64,000 nucleotides of DNA from contig NC_080046.1 of the NCBI RefSeq assembly GCF_012489685.1, forward strand, positions 20,645,304 to 20,709,303, written 5' to 3'. Source of the DNA: Lotus japonicus. Lineage: Eukaryota > Streptophyta > Magnoliopsida > Fabales > Fabaceae. The stretch's first letter is position 1. The number at the start of each line of letters is the position of its first letter. Shown here piece after piece: positions 32,046 through 45,374 of the stretch. Under the pieces are notes generated by a model. That model had not been told where the DNA came from, ran no database searches, and saw only the letters and a list, made by a program, of their open reading frames with translations. A program made the translations under genes and the position numbers.

Positions 32046-35000
32046 TCAAGTTGAGTGGCCATGTTGTAGCCTAATTAAGGAGTAATAAGTCCCATTTGAT
32101 CCAATATTCAATAACTCTGAGTGTGATCCTCGTTCCACCACCTTCCCATTCTTAATGACAGCTATGGAGTCAGCACTCTGTATTGTTGACAAACGGTGAG
32201 CTATGACCACACATGTTCTTCCAACCATCATCTTTTCTAGCGCCTCCTGCACCAGATTCTCTGACTCGCTGTCTAGAGCACTCGTTGCCTCATCTAACAG
32301 AAGGATTGATGGATTCTTGAGCATTGCTCGAGCAATTGCTATCCTCTGCTTCTGCCCTCCAGAGAGCTGCACCCCTCTTTCTCCACAGTATGTATCATAC
32401 CCATCTCTCATTGAACTGCACAGCAGAAGTTGTGTATAGTTTTTCAGAATTCAACTAGAAATTCCTAATCAATGTCATTTATTGTTGATAGAAATGATAC
32501 CTATTGTTTGATAGGAGAATTTTATTGAAAGAATGAGTAAACGCTCAAGTTCGTCTCTTAAAGAAGAAAATACATGGAGAAGTCCGCGAAATGTGTCAAT
32601 CATTGGTCAAGTGAGTCTCTCTCTGTCACTTTTGGTTAGCTAACATTTATGGACTGTTGAAGTGACGGAGGGACCAACTTTATTGACGAATGACGCATTT
32701 AGAGACTTTTGAAGGTATTTACTTCTTTATTTTATATCTTACGGGAAGAGTTTTAGGGTTCACGCTTGAAAAAAAGAGCTTGATATAAGTATTTTTAACT
32801 TGAAATACCTTATAAACTCGTGAGCATTTGCATGGCATGCTGCTCTTTTGATTTCATCCTCTGAAGCATCCTCCTTCCCATAGACAATATTGTCTCGTAT
32901 TGTTCCTGCAAAGAGGGTTGGCTCCTGACTCACCAGGGCAATATGTGACCTCAAACTTCTCAAGTTAAATTCTCTAATGTCATGATTGTCTATGGATATG
33001 GAACCCCTCATGGGGTCATAAAATCTTTCAATCAAGCCAATGATGGTGGATTTTCCTGAACCACTCTGTCCAACTAATGCTACTGTTTTGCCTGCTTCAA
33101 TCTCCAGACTGAGCCCCTTGAGAATCATTTGTTCTGACCTTGCAGGGTATGAAAAAAACACCTCTTTCAGTTTTATATGGCCCTTCAGGTTCTTTTTCAC
33201 CAGTCTATGCCTAGAATCTTCAGGTTCAATCTGACTTTTCCTATCCAGCATTGCAAATACTGCATTGATGGCTCTTCCACCTTTAGCTATGTCAGAACTC
33301 ATGCTTCCAGTGTCTGCAATTTGTTTACCTGTTCCCATCAAAATGAGGAAAACTTGCAAAAGATTTCTTGATTCCACCAACCCTTGATTCAGTAACCTTC
33401 CTCCATACCAAAAAGTCAGAGTTACAGAAGCTGTTGTTATAAATTGTGTGAATGATAATATGGAACCTGATATCCATGATTGCTTGATGCTTTGCTTCCT
33501 GGGGCCTTCCATGGCGGTTTTGAACAAAATTAGCATCCTTTTCTCAGAAGAGAATGCAGTGATAGTTCTGTGGTTGATGGTAGCTTCCATGGCTAATTGA
33601 CTAGCCTCTCTTTGAGCTTTTCTTGCTTTTCCTGACATGCTCTTCATGAGAATGCTTTTGGAATACAAAGACATGATGATGAAAGGCTGCATTGCAATCA
33701 TGACAATGGCCACCCTCCATGAAACGATTAAACCGAGCACGAAAGCCAGCGAAGCTGTGACGAAAACCTGAACTAACAATGATATTCGTTCCGCGACAAG
33801 GGATCGAACCAAGTTTGATTCAGTTGCCAGACGAGCACATATTGCTGCACTTGTGTTCTCCTTTTGATCAAACCATCCAACCTCAAAGGTCAGCACCTTT
33901 TCTAGCAAAACTTCGCGCACCCTTTTCAGCAAATGCTCTCCCATTATGGAAAAATTGTAATGCTGAATGAGGCCTGAGATGAAGTTTACAATGGCTATGC
34001 AGCAGAAGATGGATGAGTACAAAGTGATTTGTGATTTGATGCGAGAGTTATCTTTTATAAAGTAGACAGATGCAACTAGTCCCAAGAAATAGGAATAAAT
34101 TGGTTGGCATATTCCAGAGCCAATGGCACCTAAACATCCAAGCAAAGCATGCTTCCATTCAGGAGCATTCATTCTTATTAAACGCCATTGGGAGAAGTTT
34201 GAATGGGAAGAAGATTTTGCTGAGTTTTCGTCGATGCTGTAGTCATCATAGCTGGAATCTATAAAACTGATTGAATATATGGGGCTAAATGGTAGTGCAG
34301 GGCTAAATTGATGATGTGAAGGGGTACTTGGCCTGCTTGAATTTACTGCACTAGTTAAATTTTCCATTGCATTTATTTGATGAACTGCATTTTCATTTTG
34401 AGTTGCTTGTTGCAGTTGTAGCATTTTGCTGTAAGCCCCACCTTGTCCATTGTTGAGTTGAAGCAATTCATCATGGGAACCAGATTCAACCACTCTTCCT
34501 GACTGAAGAACTACTATTGAATCAGCCTTGCGAATTGTGGATAGGCGATGAGCGATAATGATTGTCGTTCTGCCTCTAGAAGCTAAGTCAAGAGCGTCTT
34601 GCACTACTCTTTCAGACTGTGAATCCAAAGCACTAGTGGCTTCATCAAGTAGTAGGATTTTAGGATCCCTTATTAAAGCCCTTGCAATGGCAATCCTTTG
34701 CTTTTGACCTCCAGACAACTGAGCTCCTAGTTGTCCTACCTAAATAACAGAGTAAGATTTTCTAAGCAATCAAATAGAGGTATCCAAATTATTGTCTAGG
34801 ATCATGCTCATTAATCTAAAATCAAAAGGGAAAAAAGGGCACTGAATAGTCCGTCGTCACTTTGATCATTGAAAGATATGAGGTTGGTCACTTTAGTCTC
34901 TGAATGATGTAATTAGGCAAAGAAGTTATTGAAAGATGAAAAACGATAAATATAGTCCGTGAATGATGAAAATTATGTTCAGTTTAGTCCTTCATAACGG

Positions 35001-38000
35001 AAAATGTGATCAATTTTAGTTGCATAACGGAAAATTATGTTCAGTTTAGTCCTTCATAACCTTCATAACTGCACTAGTTAACGGATTTTGCCAAGTTCCA
35101 CCATAGAGGGACTAAACTGACTGATTCTAAATCTTTCAGCCTCTTAAGGACCAAAGTGACTATTCAGTAAAAAAAAGGGAAGATAGTGAGAAGAAAAGTG
35201 TTCACTGGAACAGAACTCATGACTTACTTGAGTTTCATATCCATCAGGAAGTTTGACAATGAAATCATGTGCATTTGCCGCTTTTGCGGCGCTTGTGACA
35301 GCTTCCATTGATGCTCCTTCCTTGCCAAACAGAATGTTCTCCCTAATGGATGTTGCAAAGAGAATTGGCTCTTGATTTACAAGTCCCATCAGGGACCTTA
35401 ACCACTTAAGGTTTAGCCTCTTTATGTCATATCCATCAAGCAGTACCTCACCACATATAGAATCATAAAATCGTTGAAGCAAAGAGATGATAGTTGATTT
35501 GCCAGAACCACTCCCTCCAACTAGGCCTACTGTTTTACCAGCCTGCACTTTTAGATTGAGTCCTTGGAGAATCAGTGTATCAGGCCTTGAAGGGTAACTG
35601 AAATCAACTTCTTGAAATGTTATCTCTCCTCTTGCATGTTTTAAGAGCCTTCCTTTTTCTCCATTAGCGTTTATACTTGGCTTTCGGTCAATCATCTCGA
35701 AAATCCGGGTAACAGCCACTGATGCCTCTATTATAAAAGCAAGGTTCGGGAGTGCACTCATCAGAGATCTGCATATATTAAATTGAAGCTAACACTCAGT
35801 GTCAAAGTTCAGTTCCATGGAGAAGTGAAGCACATCTTACTCCAATACAGTATTGACTGATCACATATATACAACATTATCTGAATGAGAAGAAAATTAA
35901 AGGCTCCTATAGATGCTAAAATATGTTGGATTCAGTATCCTTTCAGAATATTTTTAGTATCTACAACTCGATTCCCAAGTACATTTTCTGGCAAGAACTT
36001 TTATCTAAAAGCTTGATACATTTGTAATTTTGCAAGAAAAAAGATATGAAAAAAAGGAAAAAGATTGCATGCGCTCCTGATTGTTTCGTATAATAAATGT
36101 CATATTATGACAGATAATAATGAGTTCTGAAATTAGCATTTTAGTGATTAACAAGGAGATGACAACACAACCCTATAAATTTAAGAGGATAGGGAGAGGG
36201 GTCAGGATTCATGCAGCCAGGAGATACCCTGCATTCACGCAATCATGCAATCTGAACCATCCAATGAAGATAGCCCGATTCATATATTTCATCCAGATCA
36301 TATGTTAGATATGAATTTTAAGTCCTAGTCAATCGATCTGGATCGAATGACTCATATTGTGTGACTGCGTGAATGTAGAGAAGGGAATAAGTTCTTGAAA
36401 TACTCACATTCCTCCCCAGATGATACATATCTGAGCAACAAAAACCTGGCCACCACTTTCTCCTTTGGTCCTGACCAGAACACTCCCAGCCCAAGATTGG
36501 AATGCCCATGTAGCATATAGCAACCCAATACTTCCAATAACCACACCCTTTGTTTGACCTTGCTTTATGCCAAGCTCCATGCTTTTCTCAAGAGCAGAGC
36601 TGAACCTGTTTAGTGTTTGTTTCTCACCTACATATGGATAAACAGTTCGAATCGATGAGATTGCTTGTTCTGCTACACTACCAGCAACCCCATAAGCATC
36701 CTTCATTTTAATTCCCAGATCTTTCATAGCCTTCCCAAATATGAGTGCTGGCATGATCATCATAATTGAAAATGGAAAAGCAGCTATTGCAAGTCTCCAT
36801 GAAAGGAACAGTGCCACTATAAAGCTAGAGATAAGTGCTGAGAGTTGACCCAGACAATTTGGTATCTGAAACAAACGGATACAAATTATTTTAGCACAAA
36901 GGCCTAAGCCGAGAATTGGTTGTATCTTTAATATTTGACAAGTGATCCATATAGCCGACCTCATTTAATAGGACAAAAGTTAATTATATTCTACCAATAT
37001 GCATACCTTATCAGCCATGGTGTCTTGGATAGTTTGAGCATCGGAAGTTATGGTGTCAATTACTTGGAAAGTTGTAGAAGAGTCAGTTTGCTTGTCGAAG
37101 AAACCAACTTCTTGTCTGAGTACTGATTTAAGATATTCAATTCTCATGCGGGAACTTTGTCTTTCTGCAGTTCTTGTCCAACATACTCCTTCTGCAAGAT
37201 AATAACGTGCATTCTCTATTCTAGTCAATTTGTCCTTATGTTTAGACCAAATTAGTTACATGGCTTCAAGCAAAGTTATTAAGCGTATCTTTGTTCCACG
37301 TTTTGGAGCCTTAGAATCAATTGTCATTGATCAAAATAGCTTTTGAGTGGTTATATAGATGTCAGTTTGACGATTGACTTAGTGCATTGATTTTAACCCT
37401 TATACGTAGAAGCTAGAGAGAGTAGCGGTTGACATAATAAATTGTCAAATTTCATAACTAATAAAGAAATTATTGCTCCCATAAATATATTGAAATATAA
37501 ATCATTTTAGTTTTAACTAACTTTACCATAATCAATTTTAATTTTAGACTACATACACATACACTGATACACATGAATTTAATTTGCTAGATAATGTTAG
37601 AGGACTAGCGGTCCACAGTATCATTAGCAATGGAAACCATATATCATGAATTACAATAATACTTACCAATGAAAGAAGATAAAGCAACCCCAGCGGCAAC
37701 ACACAGCAGCTTGAGTGCATACTGAAAGAATGATGAACATAAATTTATCAGATTCTTTTAAGCAAATGAAAAGGGATGCATGGAAATTTTGCAATATTCA
37801 TCTTAAATGAGAAAAAAGATTTCTAGTTTACAAACTTAATAATGACCTTGTCAATAGTATCGTTGGTCACAGAGTTTTGAGATCCACCAGCATAATCATC
37901 TATTAAACTTCCAAGAACAAGCATTGTCATAGGGGTTTGTAGACCATCTCCAATGCAACCCAAAGTACCAAAGAGCAACAGCAATTTGTCAACGCCATCT

Positions 38001-38029
38001 GCATAGCGGAAAATACCACCTTTGCCCAT
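32046..38029 (-). CDS. ABCB-subfamily (MDR/P-glycoprotein) full ABC transporter
   Basis: Seven exons on the minus strand: 38029-37847, 37721-37667, 37191-37007, 36865-36408, 35768-35228, 34739-32809, 32415-32046. All are GT-AG and in phase; 3723 nt encode 1240 aa, full length for the family. Layout is TMD1-NBD1-linker-TMD2-NBD2. NBD1 has Walker [12 protein letters not shown] (about 377-386), LSGGQ (about 482-486), Walker [13 protein letters not shown] and H-loop IIAHRLS. NBD2 repeats these with [11 protein letters not shown] and VIAHRLS. The Ser/Pro-rich linker ([17 protein letters not shown]) is typical. The Cys in [17 protein letters not shown] recalls the Arabidopsis ABCB15-18/22 group (from memory). 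Such proteins are plasma-membrane exporters driven by ATP; the substrate cannot be inferred, auxin or secondary metabolites being possible. No active-site residue is missing. The start ATG at 38029 gives [17 protein letters not shown], the usual N-terminus. Confidence 0.93.
34805..35165. repeat. Repeat-like insertion in ABCB intron 5
   Basis: Intron 34740-35227 contains ACTGAATAGTCCGTCGTCAC near its 3' side on the minus strand. A roughly complementary GGACCAAAGTGACTATTCAG lies near 35148. TTTAGTCCTTCATAACGGA-like phrases repeat between them. This suggests a small decayed TIR element. The exons are unaffected. Confidence 0.45.
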
Positions 38030-38116
38030 ATTGTGGCAGCAGCATGCCAAGAGTAGCACAAATAAGATTTGTATACTAGCTAGAAAATTCTTGATTTCCT
38101 AAAATACCTTGTACCT

Positions 38117-38124
38117 TATTTATA
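38117..38124 (-). promoter_or_regulatory. Candidate TATA box of the ABCB gene
   Basis: TATAAATA on the minus strand lies about 90 bp upstream of the ATG at 38029. Confidence 0.4.
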
Positions 38125-38650
38125 TTATATGTAGCTTGGGTGTAGCTTTGGTCTTGTTGGTGTCATCAATTTTATATATCTAGTGCTAATGTAGTGGCAA
38201 ATGGATTGAATATATTCTTGATTTTGACATCGGCCGGCAGCCCGGCACTTGTTGGCTAATCATGTACTTTTCTTCAATTTCTGTCATAATATGAGACACT
38301 AGTTCAGCTTCAAAAGGTTATTTTCTTGCTACGTACTTGGAGTATTGATCACTATGAACATATAGAATGTCCATACATGATCGACAAGAAGATAGTAAAG
38401 AGAGGATAAATCTCCCCCGAATAATTATAATTATCAATAATAATTGGGTCTATATATCTAAGTTTAACAGAAAGTTAAGAGGGGTTGCTTGCGTAATTTT
38501 TGAGATGGTATCTATTCACAAAAGGTTCACATAGCTTAGCTAGTCGCACTATACTGCATAAAAAAATTGATTTATCATCCCAAATTACCATCAGTCATGA
38601 CAATACTCTTAGACTTTTTTAAATTTTTACTATACAGAAAATACAATTTT
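38125..38650. other. ABCB upstream region
   Basis: AT-rich promoter-side DNA with no ORF. No element was recognised until the LINE fragment at 38652. Confidence 0.35.
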
Positions 38651-38651
38651 G

Positions 38652-38880
38652 GATTTTTTTTGATACATCGGAAAATTACCAACAACACAAAAAACTACGG
38701 AACTGAAACTGGAGAAGTAATGATCCACATCCCAGAAGAACTAGCTAGCAGCTGCACCTCTCTTGGCTAAATGATCTGCTACACTGTTACTATCGCGATG
38801 GACACAATTGAACTTCACATTCCACTCCTGCTCCAATAGTTGTCGAACAGACTCAAATACTTTTTGGATTTCAAATCTTT
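38652..38880 (-). mobile_element. LINE 3' end with RNase H C-terminus
   Basis: The minus-strand frame reads EIQKVFESVRQLLEQEWNVK, then FNCVHRDSNSVADHLAKRGA and a stop. The ADHLAKRG motif is the usual end of the RNase H domain in plant LINE ORF2. A GATGTATCAAAAAAAA tail (T-run at 38652-38659 on +) follows. The fragment is 5'-truncated by the sequence at 38881. Confidence 0.75.
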
Positions 38881-38884
38881 AATA

Positions 38885-38912
38885 CTAGATATAATATCCG
38901 TGCAACGCACGA
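38885..38912 (-). mobile_element. Helitron 3' terminus (minus strand)
   Basis: On the minus strand CTCGTGCGTTGCACGG is a hairpin followed by ATATTATATCTAG and T. The element would run rightwards; its remainder up to 39060 is AT-rich and is cut by MULE-like element 2. No 5' end was identified. Confidence 0.5.
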
Positions 38913-39060
38913 GTTTACTTACAATATTTTTTAATATTGAATACAAATTATTATTGTTTAAATAAGTAAAATAAAAATATTTTTTAGTTATAGAAAATAA
39001 TCAAATAAAAAATCATCGTGTTAAGACATTTTTTTTTGAAAGCAGAATATTTTATATTAT

Positions 39061-40919
39061 GGCTTAATACATCAGAAGGCCCCTGAAATTGTAAAGGGAA
39101 TCAGTTCCAGGGTCTGTAAAATTTTCGCATCAAATTAGGTCCCTAAGAAATTTTTTTTAATTCAATTAAGGCCAAATCTCAATTTTGTCCTAGTCATCAG
39201 TGACACCTGACTTTTATAATTTTTTTTTAATTAAAAAATATTAAAAAAAAAATTTAATTCCAAGTCAACAAAATAATCAGAAAAAAATTTTAAAAAACTT
39301 AATAAAAACCTAATCTAATAATCCTAAACTAAACAACCTAACAATCTAATAAACCTAATTTAAAAATCTAATCTTCAACACCATCATCTTCATCATTCTC
39401 ATCTTCAACACCCAACACCTTCATCTTCTAAACCCAGCAACATCCACCCCACCTGCAACCTCAAAATCCACCTCTAACACCATCCCCAAACCTCAACCTC
39501 AACCTCCAACCCCCACCCCCAAACGGCCAAACCAAAACTCCACCCAACCCCCAACTCCACCTGCAACCGAAACTCCATCCCCACCCCCACCTGCAACTGA
39601 AACCTCCACCCCCACCCCCACCCGAAACCAAAACCCCAAATCCCCAAATCCACCACCAGGCGATGCAAGGAGAAGGAGTGATCGAGAGAGAGAAAGAAAA
39701 TCCCAACCTCCATGAGTCCCAAAACCCCGATTTGGATCTGACGAAGGAAGGACAGACAGATCTGGATCGAAGAAGGAAGGTTCGACCTCCTCACTCTCGA
39801 TGACTCTCGAATCAGATCGCCGTCAGAGTATGTTGGAGCGGCGTTGGAGAAAAGGGAGTGGGAAAGCAAACGTCGATGATGTCGGCGTAACAGGAGCGAG
39901 GGTGGGAGTAGTTGGTTCAGGGTTGGAGGCCCAGTTGAAGATGAAGATGGCATGGTGTGGGTTGCTGTGAATCACAGAGGAAATTGCTCGCTGTCTCGAC
40001 CCTGAATCTGGCCCTCTGCACGGCGTACGTCGAGGATGGTCGTATTTCAGGGAGAGTGAGGGAGTCTGAAGAAGAGGATGAGGATGAGGATGAGGTGGAG
40101 GGTTGAATCTGGGTTCAGGCAAGATGTTGGTTGGCTGATTCTTTTTGCCAACCCTTCACTGGAAAAGTTTGAAGAAGAATTCTGGGTTTCTTTAAGTTTA
40201 TGGGTTTTGGTTGTGGGTTGGTGATGAGGTTTTGGGTTTATAGTTCTTGAATGTGATATAAAGGAATGGTAGTAAAAAAGTTCGATTAAGGTGCTGATGT
40301 TATGAAATAAATGGGGAATGAATTGTGAAATTAGGAATTACGTTGTGTGAGGGAGGAGTTGGTGGAAAGTGAAGGATGAAGGAATGAATTTACTGGGTTT
40401 GGAGTGGATTGGATTAGAAGCTAGAATACAATTATACTGGGTTTAATTAGAAATTAAAGGGTAACCTACAGATCTGGAGATGAAGAATGGATGATGAATA
40501 AGATGGGTGAAGGATTTAATTAGGAATTTGTTTATTACTGATTTAATTTAATTTAGTAATTAAAGTTTTTTTGTATTAGAGGATGAAGATACAGATTAAG
40601 ATTAGATTAGGTTTTTTTAATTAGATTTAGGTTTTTATTTACATTAGAGATTTTATTAAGTTTTTATTTTTTTATTTATGCTTAAATATATGAGTTGGAT
40701 TTAAAAAATTAAGTTTTAGAATTTTTCAATTAAAAAAAATTTAAAATGCCACGTGGAAAAGCTGAGTAGGCTAAAATTGAAGCCACTTCAGCATCAGACA
40801 CATTTTGGCCTTAATTGAATTTAAAAAAATTTCTTAGGGACCCAATTTGATGCAAAAATTTTACAGGCCCTGGAACTGATTCCCTTTACAATTTCAGGGG
40901 CCTTCTGATGTATTAAGCC
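39061..40919. mobile_element. Non-autonomous MULE-like element 2, 1859 bp
   Basis: Near-perfect TIRs start GGCTTAATACATCAGAAGGC and continue for about 150 bp in inverted form at the right end (...TGATGTATTAAGCC). The 9-bp TSD TTATATTAT flanks it at 39052-39060 and 40920-40928. The interior holds a C-rich purine/pyrimidine-asymmetric stretch (39480-39640) and a GC-richer block (39700-40120). The ORFs there are compositional. No transposase is present. Confidence 0.92.
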
Positions 40920-42161
40920 TTATATTATTGAAGAAGAAACCGCATGAGAATAACCTATGTAAGGCCAAAGTTTTTAAACTTATGCTAAGTGAATAAACTT
41001 CTTATTCACGATTAGGGTTGATGTAATGTGAAAGGAAACCTGAACCAGAGTTTACTAAATGAAATAAATTTATGAAGGAGAAAGTTCAGGAAAAGTTTAA
41101 GGATTGCATCATGATCGATAAAAGTTATAGCACGATCGTTACACGCTTAAACCTAGGTCAGAAACCCTAGTATATAGCTAGTTTTCACTTATAAGCACGA
41201 TGGAAGTTAATTCCAAAAATCTTCAGAGAAATGTTAGAACTTCTCTTTTTCCATATATCACAATCATTTCGAGGCGAAACTCTAGAATCTACGAACGTCC
41301 GATTCCAATCATCGGAAGTTTTCCGAAACCGAAACCCTGGTATTTCAAAACCCTAGAATCACCCGACAATGAAGACTTTTTCTATTCAGAGCTTCGAATG
41401 AAGATTCTACACGCGTACACCCATTTCTCTTGATGATTTCAATCTTTCTTCAGAAGGAAGTTTTCTATTCCGACATTCGATGCAAAAAGCAACTTATCGG
41501 GTAAAATAGTTTTACACCGACTTTGCATTAGTTACCAAAAATACAAGGAGACCTCATTTTAGTTTTGGAATTCTTTCGCCAAAACATATCTTAGAATTCA
41601 CGGAGAATGACGCCGGAAAAATCAGATTCGCGAAACTTTCATTTTACCGCGTTTTTCCAACCTCTATATATAGCAAGAAAGGAGAAAAAATGGCAAATAT
41701 CTTACCCATTTTCTCTCCAAACCCGCGAGTTCACCAAGAGGAAGAGGAAGAAGAGTTTTTGTTCAATCCTTGCTTGATCGTCGATTAATCAGTTGCTACT
41801 TCAAGGTTTCGAGGTATAGTCGCTAATCCTTACCTCTGATCGCTTTTTCCATAGCTTTTCTCTAGACTTTTCTGAGCTGATAGTTTTGAGGTTTTTGCAA
41901 AACTATCCTGAATATTTCATTTTTGATTCTAAACATCTTCCCTACGTGCCCAAGATCACTTCTGTCGGATTAGTTTTTCCGTTATGTCGCCGAAATTCCG
42001 TCGGAATCAATTTATGCCTCAAATACCCATTTTTGGAGTAAAGCTTCGTTCTTTGGGCTGAAAACTATCGCCTTAGCTTAATGCTAGTAGGATTAGTTGT
42101 CATAAACGTCGTTGGTGACGTCCCCATCCAATTTGCTTTTTGGGATTTCAGTTTTGAAATT

Positions 42162-43723
42162 GGCTTATTAGCACTTTTGGTCCCCCAGGATTGCAAAATG
42201 TGCAAATAGGATCCCTAAACTTTAGAAATAGCATTTCGCCTCTCTGACGTTACCTTCCGTTAACAGTTTTAGTCCCTCCTCAGTTTTCCATCCAAAAATT
42301 AACGTTTTCTGGATTTTTCAGAAAAATTCACTACATCTTCATCTTCTTCATAGATCCTTCCATCATCTTCACCTTCTTCTTCTTCTTCTTCAAAAAAAAA
42401 ATTCCAGAAAATCAAAGAGTTTCAAACCCAAAAAAATCAAAACTCAAAATATTGGTGTTTTACTTTTGACTTAATATCAAACTTTACTTACTCCATATCC
42501 AATAATTAACAGTTTAACACGTTAATCCCTCTTCATCTTCATTTCCACCACCAAATCCTAAAACAACCCAAACACAACGAGCTTCCCCTCCACCACCTTC
42601 CCTTCTCTCAACGTCATCACCCACTTCCATAACCACCACCGCCAAATCTCATCATCTCCGTCTTGCAGTCCTTGTTTCAATTGAAACCCAAAATCGATTG
42701 AAACTCATATTCAATTCGAATCTCATCATCTCTGTCTTGCCATCTCATCATCATGTTCACTACGACTCTTCTCATTGGCACATGAAGACCAGATCTAGCC
42801 TCATCACCTTCACCAAGGACGACCATATCCTTTTCGCACTCGATTCCTCTCTCTCGCACGTGATGACCAGACCTTGTCCCATCTCTCCTCAGATCTGCAT
42901 GTGAGTGGTGGTGATGCCCTCTTATCCATCTTTTCTGGGTTCTTCCGTTTTCTGGTTTCTTTGGATTGGGGGGTTTTGGGTTGAGGTTTCGGTATTTTGG
43001 TTTTCTCTGGATTGGGGTTTTGGGTTGAACGGTTTATGGGTTTGGGTTTTTAGGGAAGAAGGCGTTCTCTCTTTGTGGCGAGGCAGTGGTAGCGGTGTTC
43101 TTCGTTATTATCCTTCCATCGCACTAAACTTCTCTCAATGTTTCTTCTGAATTTATGTTTTTGTACTGCCCGCCCTGTATTGTTTGCCTCTCTTTGTTAC
43201 CATGTCATTATTATCATTGAAAATGGATACTGGATAGGCCTTAATAATGCGAATAATGCAATCATTTGGAACTCTCTCTGATTCACTTTTGTCATGGCCT
43301 AATATGTTGAATGGAGAATTTCATTTAGTATTACTTGGTTATTTACATTAGCAAGAAACTATCATGCTTGAGAAGAAGGATGAAGGGAGATGATACCGTT
43401 AATTAATTATTCAAACACCATTATTTGGATCCATTTTCAGCATTTCAGGCAATAGGTTTGATTTTTTGGGTTTCAAGAACTTTGATTTTCTGAAGAAAAA
43501 AAATTGAAGAAGATGAAGATGATGGAAGGATGTAAGAAGAAGATGAAGATGTGGTGAATTTTTCTGGAAAATCCAGAAAACGTTAATTTTTGGATGGAAA
43601 ATTAAGGAGGGACTAAAACTGTTAACGGAAGGTAACGTCGGGGAGGCGAAATGCTATTTTTAAAGTTTAGGGATTCTATTTGCACATTTTGCAATCCTGG
43701 GGGACCAAAAGTGCTAATAAGCC
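42162..43723. mobile_element. Non-autonomous MULE-like element 3, 1562 bp, nested in solo LTR A
   Basis: TIRs of about 170 bp start GGCTTATTAGCACTTTTGGT on both sides in inverted form. The 9-bp TSD TTTGAAATT flanks it at 42153-42161 and 43724-43732. Solo LTR B has the uninterrupted site, which confirms insertion and TSD. There is no transposase. Interior ORFs near 42700-43150 lack recognisable similarity. Confidence 0.95.
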
Positions 43724-44145
43724 TTTGAAATTCTAAGTTAAAAATAGTGACCAAAATACCCCTGCGACAGTTTTTGATGCGATAATTTTTCCGAGTTTAG
43801 AATACCCTTAGTTACGGCCAATGATAGCATAAAAACCAAGTTTGATCGAAGAAAAATCGAACCCTACAATTACCAAAAGTGGCCGAGCACTCTAAGGGGG
43901 GAAGGGGAAAATTCATTTTTCGAAAACTTGTCATTTCGCGCTAGATTATCGTACCTCGGAGTATGTACTACTTCGTGTAACCTTAGTGATGTATTGATAG
44001 CTTAGTTTCCGATAGATTCTGATAGTATTTCTGTGGTTTTGCTCTAAAGGTGATTTTGAGGAATTCCCAGAGGAGCAAGGCTTTGATTGTGAAGAAGTGT
44101 TAGAAGATCATCCTGGAGAATCTTCAGGTGAGGGCTACTCACTGA

Positions 44146-45360
44146 TGAAGGTGTGAAAAACGACTAGAAAGGGGGGGGTTGAATAGCGTTTTCAATATAA
44201 AAACTTTCCCCTTAAGATTTAAAGTAAATCTTTTCGGTTTCTCTAAGATAGATGGTGCAGCGGATAAAGATAGAGAGAAGAGAGAAGCACACAAGTATTT
44301 TATCCTGGTTCACTTGATAAATCCCTCAAGCTAATCCAGTCCACCCGTTAAGGTGATTTCTTCCTTCTTAGAATGAAGGCAATCCACTAATCAGATAATT
44401 GTTACAACTGCACTTGAAACCTACAAGTGACTAACAATACACTGACTTAGCTATCACTAAGATTCACTCTCTTAGTCTTCTCTAGGATCCGATCAACCTT
44501 GATCTCCTAAAGGAATCACCACTAAGATTCACTCTCTTAGTCTTCTTAAGGATACTGACCTACCCGGTCCCTTAAGGAAAATCAAACAACTGTTTGAGGT
44601 TGGTGTTTACAAAGGTTTGCTTCTAAATAAGCTGAGTGTAAACCAAATAAGAATAGATGAAGAAAGTAGAGGCTTGAATCTTTTCTTGTATTGCAGCTCT
44701 TGATTTCTCTATGTCTTGGTCTTTCTTCTTTTCTCCAGCCTTTTATAGTCCAAGGTGCAAAGGATATTTATGTTGAGAGAATATGACCGTTGGAGGGCAT
44801 TTCTGGAACTTCCAGAACCTGCTGTGGCTGAACCTTGGTAGGTAGGCTTTTCAGAATAGTACACTGCTCTTGTACTTCTTGATAGAGACATTTGCCTTTA
44901 ACCAATGACTTCTGATCAGAGGAATGCTTCGTGTTGGAACTTGTGAAGCTTGGTGATCAGAGCCAGAGGGATGCTTGGATCCTCTGACCTTCGTAACTTC
45001 TGCTTCTGGACCTTCAGAGCTTCTGAACCTTCAGAGCCTCTGGTCCCTCAGAGCTTCTGGTCTTCAGATCTTCTGATCCTCAGATCTTCTGATCCTCTGA
45101 TCTTCTGATCCTCTGATCCTCTGATCCTCTGATCCTCAGATCCTCTGATCTTCAGATCCTCTGATCTTTTGATCCTCTGATCCTCAGATCTTCTGATCCT
45201 CTGATCTTCTGACGAATATATCTTCTGGTGTCAGAATCAGAACCTGTTTGTCAAAACACTCAAGACAAACATTAGAGTATCATAGTTGTTCATCCACAAA
45301 TAAATACTTGTTATCATCAAAACATAGAGTTGTACCACATGACCAAATCTTGATCTTACA
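44146..45360 (-). repeat. 3' LTR of the copia element
   Basis: On the plus strand it begins TGAAGGTGTGAAAAAC and ends GATCTTACA. It is the same length as the partner at 47788-49002. Confidence 0.95.
45030..45215. repeat. 8-10-bp microrepeat inside the copia LTR
   Basis: Runs of GATCCTCT and GATCTTCT (unit TGATCCTC, alternating with CAGATCTTC) fill about 185 bp. The same array is present in the other LTR at about 48673-48857. Confidence 0.85.
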
Positions 45361-45374
45361 ATCTCCCCCTTTTT
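45361..45374 (-). promoter_or_regulatory. Polypurine tract of the copia element
   Basis: AAAAAGGGGGAGAT on the minus strand directly abuts the 3' LTR. It would serve as the plus-strand DNA synthesis primer. Confidence 0.85.

Noticed and set aside
39461..39953. Minus-strand Gly/Trp-rich ORFs
   Set aside because: They arise from the C-rich tract inside MULE 2; composition only, no family match, overlapping frames equally open.
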